From: Alteromonas portus | GTDB lineage: Bacteria; Pseudomonadota; Gammaproteobacteria; Enterobacterales; Alteromonadaceae | Reading direction: 5' to 3' | DNA length: 64,000 nt | NCBI RefSeq assembly: GCF_005117025.1 | Contig: NZ_SWCO01000001.1 | Span: 682,001-746,000 of the forward strand | In this document: one piece after another, positions 57,706 to 64,000 of the stretch | Layout: every line of letters starts with the position of its first letter | Position numbering within the stretch: position 1 is the stretch's first letter | Notes under the pieces: model-generated | What the model saw: only the letters and a program-made list of their open reading frames with translations | Database searches by the model: none | What the model was told of the DNA's origin: nothing | Position numbers and translations under genes: made by a program

Positions 57706-58578
57706 ATGGTATCGAAATTAAAATATATCGCTTTATTGGGGATGGTGGGGTCATTGTCTTCCCATGCTGCCATGCGGCAATATTCTGCAACCATAGAAAG
57801 TTCCAACTGGCGTATTGATAGCGACACCCGTCTTCAGTGTACTCTTAATCACGAATTGCCCGGTTATGGCGAAGCTATGTTCACAAGCACAGCATCGAAG
57901 CAGCTAAATATGGAATTTGAGCTGGATATGCATTTGCTGCCTAACAAGTTTGATGTGGCCGCCGTTTATTCTGTACCGCCTAAATGGATGCCAGGGGTTG
58001 CGCCAAAAACGATAGCGGACATGTCTATTCGCAAACAGTACAACGGCGACTTACCACAAGATGCTGCTTGGACCATGCTGTCTGAATTAGAGAAAGGGTT
58101 TTGGCCTACAATCTACTATCAAGACTGGTATAACAAATATGACCAAGTGAGTGTGGCATTAAATGCTAGCAACTTCTCTGGTGTGTATCGTGAATTTGTG
58201 AAGTGTGTATCGAATTTATTGCCGTTTAGTTTTGATGACATTGCCTATACGGTATTGTCTTATCAGAACAACAGCACAGAACTGACAAAATACTCACAGA
58301 AGCGTTTAACCATGATTGGTGAATACTTGAAAGAAGACAGCGAGCTTGAACTTGTGCTTCTGGATGGTTACACCGATAGTTACGGCGGCCGTTACAATAA
58401 CGAACAGTTGTCTATTCGGCGGGCCAACGAGGTAAAAAGTTATTTGACTACGCTAGGTGTACCTGAAGATAGAATTCAGTTAACAGGTCACGGTGAGAAA
58501 CGCCATATTGCGCCAAACGATACGCGAGAAAGCCGCGCCCAAAATAGACGCGTGGTGGTACGACTGTCAAAATCTTAG
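57706..58578 (+). CDS. motY: Sodium-type flagellar motor T-ring protein MotY
   Basis: 290 residues, as Vibrio MotY (293). Signal peptide ending near SHA (about 21), a MotY-specific N-terminal domain (SELEKGFWPTIYYQDWY, FVKCVSNLLPFSFDDIAYTVL), and a C-terminal OmpA-like peptidoglycan-binding domain (LDGYTDSYGGRYNNEQLSIRR, LTGHGEKRH, NRRVVV). With MotX it forms the T ring that holds PomA/PomB stators of the polar flagellum. Its presence points to a Na+-driven polar flagellum. Confidence 0.96.
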   Translation: MVSKLKYIALLGMVGSLSSHAAMRQYSATIESSNWRIDSDTRLQCTLNHELPGYGEAMFTSTASKQLNMEFELDMHLLPNKFDVAAVYSVPPKWMPGVAPKTIADMSIRKQYNGDLPQDAAWTMLSELEKGFWPTIYYQDWYNKYDQVSVALNASNFSGVYREFVKCVSNLLPFSFDDIAYTVLSYQNNSTELTKYSQKRLTMIGEYLKEDSELELVLLDGYTDSYGGRYNNEQLSIRRANEVKSYLTTLGVPEDRIQLTGHGEKRHIAPNDTRESRAQNRRVVVRLSKS

Positions 58579-58616
58579 GCGCTCATTAAAGCGCCTCAAC
58601 CCCGTTACTACTTATC

Positions 58617-59813
58617 TTAGTTTTGTTTGTCTCGCCACGTTAGCACAGGCACTAAATGGTCGGTGAAAACCCCGTCAGCATCGACGACGTTGTGTAATAC
58701 GTCCAAGACTTGTTGTGAACTCATACCCGCCGGTAACGCATCATGACGATAAGTGTAAGGGTGGATTGTCAGGTTATTTTCGTGGGCGTAATTAATCCAT
58801 GTGGCGGCTTCTATTTTTCCTTGCGCCATCGCTTCATTATCGAGTAAGTGGCCTAACCAAGGGCCTATGCCATCGGCATACAACGCAACCTGCTGCATAC
58901 CTTCCTGAGTGCGCAGCCAGTCATAATCAGTGTCGCTTTCGCCCCAGTCGTTTTCGCCAATCAGCATCACAATTTTGCCTTTATAGCCCAGGGTTTCACG
59001 AATGCGCTTAACTTCGTTAAAATCGAAGCATTGCAGATAGCTATTGCCGCTCTCGCCACCAAACCCGTAAGCATTTAAAGCATCTACAACGATTTTACTG
59101 GCATCAATGCCTTCTTTAATATGAAAGGCAGGCGACTTTACTTCAGGGTAAACCCCCACTGACGTACCAAATTGGCGATTTAGCTCGCTGATTAGCTCAA
59201 AGTGTTCATTTAACGTGGCCACTTTAAAATTAGCATGCGTGCCGCGGTACCTATCTTTAAAAACTTGCTTCCCGTCACTGTTAGCGCGCTCGTGTACTCG
59301 CAGTTGTCGCAGTTCTTCAAGGGTAAAGTCTCGGGCGTAAAAACGTCCATCATCTCGGTGGCGAGCAGGAAACACATCTTCTACGTTGGTAACGGTTTCT
59401 AAGTGAATGTCGTGTAGCACCACCGGGATGTCGTCTTTGGTGATAACAACATCTTGCTCAATAAAGTCTGGGCGCAGGGAAAAGGCGAGGGTAGCCGCTT
59501 CGAGAGTATGCTCAGGTAAATAGCCCGATGCACCGCGATGGGCTATTACAGTAAAGTGCGTTTCAACACCTTCTTTTGTATAAGTACGGGTTTGCGCACT
59601 CTCGTTATTTGCAGCAATGGCTGAAAACGCACTGCCAATGGCAGCTGCACCGGTAAAAGTGACAACCAACGCAGGCAGAATAGCTGCTAGTCTTGCTTTT
59701 GGTTTGGCGCACAAGTTTGTATTGTGTGCTGCTTGAGACTTCCGGCTTATCGCTGTTATAGCTTGTTTTTTGTTTTTATCATTCTGTAAAAATAATAAGC
59801 GATTACGTAGCAT
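58617..59813 (-). CDS. Glycerophosphodiester phosphodiesterase, GlpQ type, exported
   Basis: 398 residues. An unusually long hydrophilic start (about 37 residues) is followed by a hydrophobic signal or anchor (about 42-66), so it is exported, probably periplasmic. The GDPD TIM barrel has HRGASGYLPEHT, EQDVVITKDDIPVVLHD and GVYPEVKSP. It cuts deacylated phospholipids into glycerol-3-phosphate and an alcohol. GGAG 9 nt upstream supports the ATG at 59813. Confidence 0.92.
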   Translation of the reverse strand: MLRNRLLFLQNDKNKKQAITAISRKSQAAHNTNLCAKPKARLAAILPALVVTFTGAAAIGSAFSAIAANNESAQTRTYTKEGVETHFTVIAHRGASGYLPEHTLEAATLAFSLRPDFIEQDVVITKDDIPVVLHDIHLETVTNVEDVFPARHRDDGRFYARDFTLEELRQLRVHERANSDGKQVFKDRYRGTHANFKVATLNEHFELISELNRQFGTSVGVYPEVKSPAFHIKEGIDASKIVVDALNAYGFGGESGNSYLQCFDFNEVKRIRETLGYKGKIVMLIGENDWGESDTDYDWLRTQEGMQQVALYADGIGPWLGHLLDNEAMAQGKIEAATWINYAHENNLTIHPYTYRHDALPAGMSSQQVLDVLHNVVDADGVFTDHLVPVLTWRDKQN

Positions 59814-59946
59814 GTCGTGTCACTCCATGTGTTTTTTATCGGTTTTTTCAGTGCCGTATCTTTTTAAGGTGATAGTTTGGCGACTTAAACATTCAAATCG
59901 CTTTGACTATCTTGGCTGCAATTTCAGTTCTTGCTTTTAACCCATC

Positions 59947-60342
59947 TCATAATGAGATGGATTTGTTTTGTATGAGTTCTATTGCATACCCATCGGGATC
60001 GCGAACAAAAGCAATAACTGTGGAACCGCCTTTTACTGGCCCCGGTTTACGATAAACATCAGCGCCGTTTGTTTCTAAGTTTTCACAAAACTGATAGATG
60101 TCGTCGACTTCAATAGCGATATGACCATACGCGTTACCTTTATCGTAGGTGTTGTCGCCCCAGTTATAGGTAAGCTCTAAAACGGTAGTCTCGGTTTCAT
60201 CGCCATATCCCACGAAAGCAAGCGTGTATTCATACTCTTTGTTTTCAGACTGGCGAAGAAGGCGCATGCCCATCAGTGAAGTATAAAAATGAAGTGAAGC
60301 CTCTAAGTTTTCAACTCGAAGCATAGTGTGAAGCATTCGCAT
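59947..60342 (-). CDS. gloA: Lactoylglutathione lyase (glyoxalase I)
   Basis: 131 residues. Metal ligands His5, Glu56, His74 and Glu122 ([35 protein letters not shown]) agree with the Ni/Zn site of E. coli GloA. It detoxifies methylglyoxal as its glutathione adduct. AAGGA 7 nt before the ATG. Confidence 0.97.
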   Translation of the reverse strand: MRMLHTMLRVENLEASLHFYTSLMGMRLLRQSENKEYEYTLAFVGYGDETETTVLELTYNWGDNTYDKGNAYGHIAIEVDDIYQFCENLETNGADVYRKPGPVKGGSTVIAFVRDPDGYAIELIQNKSISL

Positions 60343-60498
60343 AACAGATTCCTTTTCGAGCCATCGAAAAAACTTGATGGCTCACTGCGTTGTGATTGCG
60401 TGTTGGCCGTTACTTTTCTGTACTTCTAAATTCATAAAGTACTTTCATAAGTAAACGCAAACGACACGCGCTTATGATAATAAGGAAATGTTAACGCT

Positions 60499-60782
60499 TT
60501 AAGACAGATTTACAATTCTAGTTAAACCTATTAGGCCGATATGATCAATTTTAAGACGGTGAGGTTGGCTCAACAGGTACACCACCATGTTGGCTAAGTC
60601 TTCATTTTGAATCAGGCCATCGTCCACTTTCTCTGTTTCTGCTTGATAGTATTTCCAGTGCGCCCGCATATGGCCACGTTCATCCCTGCTTCAAGCAGAA
60701 AGTGAGCGATAGTTTTACCTGGCCCTTTTCCGCCTCCGGTAACGATGGCTGTTTTACCTGCTGATGGATAAGCGTCTGTCAT
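60499..60782 (-). pseudogene. Short-chain dehydrogenase/reductase remnant with internal deletion
   Basis: The N-terminal piece (from ATG 60780-60782) has the SDR cofactor motif TGGGKGPG and the start of the Rossmann fold up to CGRT (about 42 residues), then runs into a stop. In another frame the C-terminal piece is seen: EDLANMVVYLLSQPHRLKIDHI, as in full SDRs, ending at 60499-60501. About 150-160 residues in the middle, including the Tyr-x-x-x-Lys active site, are missing. The gene is dead. Confidence 0.8.
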
Positions 60783-61116
60783 AATTTAAACCTTAATGAA
60801 AAAAATAAGGTTAACTTAGCTTTCAACAGCCTTGAACAAACATAGGTATTCAGCTTCTCAAAAAAAGTTTTGTAAAAAAGTAGCGTTTTGGTTAAAAAAT
60901 AAACTGAAAACTAGTAGACATTACTCACAATAACCTGTACCTTTCGCTTCGCTCTAGATATGTTATTTGCTTTACCTATTACTGCGCTGTACCTCTTTTT
61001 TAAATCTTTCAAATTGAAGTTTTATATAGATATACAACTGCTTTACTAGCTTGGAGATGTCTATAGCTATTCGGTGGTTTCCACCATTACATCAATTTTT
61101 TTAAAAGGTTTTTATT
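60783..61116 (+). promoter_or_regulatory. Long AT-rich leader of the cold-shock gene
   Basis: 334 bp with no gene. A small hairpin GGTGG-TTT-CCACC (61073-61085) lies 30 bp before the start. The cspA-type leader is a known thermosensing RNA in E. coli; I cannot identify a cold box here. Confidence 0.45.
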
Positions 61117-61329
61117 ATGTCTAATTCTGTAAACGGTACAGTTAAGTGGTTCAACGAAGAAAAAGGTTTTGGTTTCATCACTCCAGAAGCTGGCGGCAAA
61201 GACGTTTTCGTACACTTCCGTTCAATTGCTTCTGATGGTTTCAAAACGTTGAAAGAAGGCCAAGAAGTTAGCTTCGAAGTTGAGCAAGGCCAAAAAGGTC
61301 CACAAGCTGCTAACGTAGTAGTTCGATAA
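61117..61329 (+). CDS. CspA-family cold-shock protein
   Basis: 70 residues, a single cold-shock domain. RNP1 KGFGFI and RNP2 VFVHF bind single-stranded RNA or DNA; it acts as an RNA chaperone. AAAAGG about 8 nt before ATG. Two overlapping hairpins (61325-61345 and 61348-61375) follow, neither with a clear T-run. Confidence 0.96.
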   Translation: MSNSVNGTVKWFNEEKGFGFITPEAGGKDVFVHFRSIASDGFKTLKEGQEVSFEVEQGQKGPQAANVVVR

Positions 61330-61498
61330 GACCTCTATGCTTATCTAAGGTCATTTCTCTTATCTGAAGTGACCTCAAAAAATACGGGCTCTTTTTGAAA
61401 CAATATGTTCACGCTAGAGCCTGATTTTCGTTTTTCGATTTCTTTACCCAACCTGCGAGGAATTCAAAACAAACAACATCAATAAAGAAGTATCTACT

Positions 61499-61678
61499 AT
61501 GCAATTTCAAGATTCTATTTCTACCCTCAATAGCGCCATGCCAGGTGCATTAATTTCAAATATCTCCATAAATAAAACAACCGTTGCCTTTAAACATGCG
61601 AATACGTATAAGCATGTAGAATTGCCATCAAGGCAAGAAGCAAAGCGATTTGTTGCCCAGCTTATTCAAGCGCAATAA
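61499..61678 (+). CDS. 59-residue hypothetical protein
   Basis: Starts at ATG 61499 with AAAGAAG about 8 nt upstream. It has no membrane segment or cysteine. The first half is polar/hydrophobic (STLNSAMPGALISNIS), and the C-terminal part is basic and helical (SRQEAKRFVAQLIQAQ). Codon choice looks like the neighbours'. It follows the cold-shock gene by 170 bp and may be part of the same response. No family recognised. Confidence 0.55.
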   Translation: MQFQDSISTLNSAMPGALISNISINKTTVAFKHANTYKHVELPSRQEAKRFVAQLIQAQ

Positions 61679-61887
61679 AGCCTGAGTATTTCGGACGAGG
61701 TATATTTACCAATCCACATAGACCATTGCCTACTCAGAAGGCGCTGGCAAGTTTGCTAGCGGAGCGTGGGAATGCAGAATGGGTATTAGCAGAGGCGAGG
61801 GTAAGCAGAGCACTCGTAAGCAGAGTACTGGTAAGCATTGGCCAGCACGAGATGCACTGACCAATGCTTGAGATTACTAACGTGAAA
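61679..61887. repeat. Tandem imperfect 15-bp repeats and hairpin
   Basis: GTAAGCAGAGCACTC, GTAAGCAGAGTACTG and the start of a third copy (GTAAGCATTGG) follow each other at 61801-61841. The third copy opens a hairpin AAGCATTGG...CCAATGCTT that ends at about 61870. No T-run; role unknown. Confidence 0.55.
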
Positions 61888-63306
61888 CTACTGTTTAGCT
61901 TTTAAGTCAACGTCCGAATCGGCTAACAAGTATATACTTGCTGCGTAGGCTGCAATATTTTGCGCAAGCTCATCGGGGTCAATTTTATCTAAGGTATCAT
62001 CTGGCGTGTGGTGAAGATCAAAATAATCTCTACCGTTTTGGTTTAATCTAATCGTTGGTACGCCTTTCGCTGCCAGCGGAATAATATCAGGGCCGCCGCC
62101 AGCAATGTCTGAACCGCCACGCACTATACCTAGCGGTGATAAAATCTTCGCGATTTCGTCGACTAGCACAGTCGCTTTGGGGTTTACGTTTGACACAAGC
62201 TGCCAGATAGTTTGCGCGCCAAAGTCTGACTCTGTGGCCAGAACGTGGTTTTCAAGGTTCTTTTCGTGTTGTTTAGCGTAAGCGAAGGCGCCTAATAAGC
62301 CCACTTCTTCAGCGCCAAACATAACCACACGAATGGTGCGTTTTGGGCGTTCTGGCAGTGAAGCAATTAACGCCGCAGCTGCTGTGGTAATAGCAACGCC
62401 AGCGCCGTCATCAACTGCACCAGTACCTAAATCCCAGCTGTCTAGGTGGCCGCCAATAAGGATAATCTCTTCGGGCTTCTCACTGCCCACTAAATCCAGT
62501 ATTACGTTGCCGCTGTTTACTTCGCCTTTCCATTTCGATTCAGAGTGAAGCGACAATGACAGCGGTTTACCTAAGTTATGTAGACGTCGTAAATGGTCTG
62601 CGTCAGGGTTTGAGATAGCGACTACGGGAATATCTGCCCAATTATCGCCGTCTGAACTCATCATGCCTGAGTGAGGAAAACGATGAGAGTCAGAACCTAC
62701 TGAGCGCACTACCAGCGCTTCAGCGCCACCGCGTTGCGCATGTTGCCAACCAATACGGCGACGTTGATTTGCTTGACCATAGCCTGCACCTGTTTGGCTT
62801 TTAACCATGGCGTCGCCATCGACAAATGCAATTTTGCCTTTAAGGGCACCGTCTTTTACTGCGGTTAGCGCGTGAATGTCTCTGAAATAAACGATGTCTG
62901 CGTTGATCTCGCTTTCAGAAGGCGCCGCGCCACCTAGTGCTGTGCCATAAAGCGGTTGGGCATAAGGCGCAGTCAGTGAAATATGCAGGTGGCCTCTATC
63001 CCAAAATGGCATAGTGAATTCTTCTATGCTGACTTTATCAAAACCTAGACGCTCGCCTACCACCACGCCCCAATCTCTGGCTCGCTTTTCAGCTTCAGAG
63101 CCGCCTAAGCGAGGGCCAATCTCGGTAGTCAGTGATTCAACAATGCTATAGCCTAAATCGCTTTTCAGGGCTTTTTGAATTAATGCTTCCGCATTTTTCT
63201 TTTGCTCGTCAGTGATGGGGGAAGTTTCAGCAAAAACACCAAAACTGCATGCACTTACTAATGCACCAAACGCTAGCTTCCTAGCGATAGTATTCAATCG
63301 AGACAT
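61888..63306 (-). CDS. M28 family zinc aminopeptidase, exported
   Basis: 472 residues from the ATG at 63304-63306 (GGAG upstream); a longer frame adds 43 residues without support. Signal peptide about 1-26 (ending VFAE), a PA-domain insert (about 130-250), then the M28 catalytic core: zinc ligands in GGHLDSWD, DDGAG, AEEVGLLG (catalytic Glu-Glu), ESDFGA and LHHTPDDT. It removes N-terminal residues from peptides in the periplasm or outside. Same class as the secreted aminopeptidases that marine bacteria use to feed on protein. Confidence 0.92.
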   Translation of the reverse strand: MSRLNTIARKLAFGALVSACSFGVFAETSPITDEQKKNAEALIQKALKSDLGYSIVESLTTEIGPRLGGSEAEKRARDWGVVVGERLGFDKVSIEEFTMPFWDRGHLHISLTAPYAQPLYGTALGGAAPSESEINADIVYFRDIHALTAVKDGALKGKIAFVDGDAMVKSQTGAGYGQANQRRRIGWQHAQRGGAEALVVRSVGSDSHRFPHSGMMSSDGDNWADIPVVAISNPDADHLRRLHNLGKPLSLSLHSESKWKGEVNSGNVILDLVGSEKPEEIILIGGHLDSWDLGTGAVDDGAGVAITTAAAALIASLPERPKRTIRVVMFGAEEVGLLGAFAYAKQHEKNLENHVLATESDFGAQTIWQLVSNVNPKATVLVDEIAKILSPLGIVRGGSDIAGGGPDIIPLAAKGVPTIRLNQNGRDYFDLHHTPDDTLDKIDPDELAQNIAAYAASIYLLADSDVDLKAKQ

Positions 63307-63463
63307 GTGTTCTCCATGGATTATTTTTATATTTCTATTTGATTTGCGCGAGCAAAACTCTAACTCCACCATCATAGCCAATTTGATTGCCCCTTTCGAG
63401 GCAAACCACAAGGCTAAGTCGTATGTTAATCGCAAAATCGTTTGTGTGAGTAAGTGAATGGAA

Positions 63464-63495
63464 TTAAAAAAAGAGGAGCCTAATGGCTCCTCTTT
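63464..63495 (-). terminator. Terminator of the Nth-type gene
   Basis: 11-bp stem AAAGAGGAGCC/GGCTCCTCTTT with a 4-nt loop, followed by TTTTTT on the minus strand. Confidence 0.93.
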
Positions 63496-63504
63496 AAAAA
63501 TGTT

Positions 63505-64000
63505 CTATTTGCGCTTCTTCTTAAGCGCCAACTTTTGCTTTTTCTCTTGTTCTTTCAGCACTTCGTTAATAAAACTCTTTCTGCCGAACTCACGTGTGAT
63601 AACACACTTGTTTAAGTCGAAACCGCGGGCAGGGCAGTATTCTCTACCGTACAAGATAATCTGTAGATGTAGGTCGTTCCATCTTTCTCTAGGGAACAAG
63701 CGTTTTGCGTCACGCTCTGTCTGCTCAACACTCTTTCCGTTCGACAAACCCCAGCGGTACATTAAACGGTGAATATGAGTATCTACCGGGAAAGCAGGAA
63801 TGCCAAAGCCTTGAGACATAACCACAGCGGCAGTCTTGTGACCAACGGCAGGCATGGCTTCCAGCGCTTCAAAGTTTGCAGGCACTTCACCGTTGTGTTG
63901 TTTAATGATCATGTCAGACAAATGCCAAATGCCTTTTGACTTCATGGGGGATAAACCACAAGGGCGGATAATGTCTTGAATTTCTTCAATACTCATCAAT
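63505..64000 (-). CDS. Endonuclease III-like DNA glycosylase without Fe-S cluster motif (cut by window end)
   Basis: At least 164 residues, the N-terminal part lying beyond the edge (full Nth has about 211). The helix-hairpin-helix region contains MPAVGHKTAAVV with the catalytic Lys, followed by FPVDTHIHRL with the catalytic Asp. The C-terminus lacks the C-x6-C-x2-C-x5-C cluster motif of E. coli Nth: only two cysteines, nine residues apart (YCPARGFDLNKC), are left. A very basic tail (KKQKLALKKKRK) follows. It removes oxidised pyrimidines, but belongs to a cluster-less subfamily. Confidence 0.88.
   Translation of the reverse strand, partial: LMSIEEIQDIIRPCGLSPMKSKGIWHLSDMIIKQHNGEVPANFEALEAMPAVGHKTAAVVMSQGFGIPAFPVDTHIHRLMYRWGLSNGKSVEQTERDAKRLFPRERWNDLHLQIILYGREYCPARGFDLNKCVITREFGRKSFINEVLKEQEKKQKLALKKKRK

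Noticed and set aside
61325..61375. Hairpins after the cold-shock gene as a terminator
   Set aside because: Two overlapping stems are present, but A rather than T follows; I cannot call an intrinsic terminator.
1..64000. Prophage, insertion sequence, CRISPR array, toxin-antitoxin or defence island
   Set aside because: No transposase, integrase, repeat-spacer array or known defence gene is visible; genes are mostly core and ordered as in related bacteria.

Overview
The window looks like chromosomal DNA of a marine gammaproteobacterium of the Alteromonadales, most likely Alteromonas or a close relative. This rests on three things: three large TonB-dependent receptors, a MotY sodium-type flagellar T-ring protein beside RNase T (an arrangement known from Vibrio-like bacteria), and gammaproteobacterial orders such as smrB/prmB/aroC, prfB-lysS and prkA-yeaH-spoVR. 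I see no prophage, insertion sequence, CRISPR array, tRNA or rRNA gene. It reads as core genome with several regulatory surprises.

Layout. 1-0.8 kb: end of an efflux operon (MarR regulator overlapping an HlyD adaptor) with two perfect copies of a 12-bp palindrome upstream. 1-4 kb: a TonB receptor. 4.6-8.7 kb: the pyruvate-sensing pair BtsS/BtsR next to a CstA-type transporter. 9-12.4 kb: prfC and argS. 12.6-20.5 kb: small metabolic, secreted and membrane genes (FMN reductase, DUF2891, a Cds1-like PLP enzyme, a secreted EEP phosphohydrolase, DUF417, two lipoproteins, DUF2177). 20.4-22.7 kb: a fatty-acid desaturase with its own ferredoxin reductase, preceded by two FabR-like operators. 22.9-30 kb: an Old Yellow Enzyme, prfB with its programmed frameshift, lysS, ketopantoate reductase, an RluA-family synthase and an Hpt protein. 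30-35.4 kb: M16 protease, gshA and an SLT lipoprotein. 35.4-37 kb: a candidate Fur-repressed small RNA, two small SpoIIAA-like proteins and a 41-residue membrane protein behind two FNR boxes. 37-41 kb: smrB, prmB, aroC and an MFS transporter. 41.3-46.1 kb: prkA-yeaH-spoVR. 46.3-47.6 kb: sodB and grxD. 48-55.5 kb: a FecI/FecR surface-signalling unit between two paralogous receptors. 55.6-64 kb: bfd (Fur box), a peroxiredoxin, rnt, motY, a glycerophosphodiesterase, gloA, a decayed SDR gene, a cold-shock protein, an M28 peptidase and a cluster-less Nth-type glycosylase cut by the window edge.

How parts work together. Iron and oxidative-stress themes recur: bfd and the candidate small RNA both carry Fur boxes, and sodB, grxD, gshA and the peroxiredoxin are nearby. 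The small RNA has a 7-nt match to the ribosome binding site of sodB, which would fit a RyhB-like role, but this is inference only. The most novel items are that small RNA (35448-35526, minus), the FNR-controlled micro-membrane protein (36894-37019), the two-receptor FecIR locus with an A9 tract near the start of its second receptor, and the FabR-like operator pair at 22715-22755.
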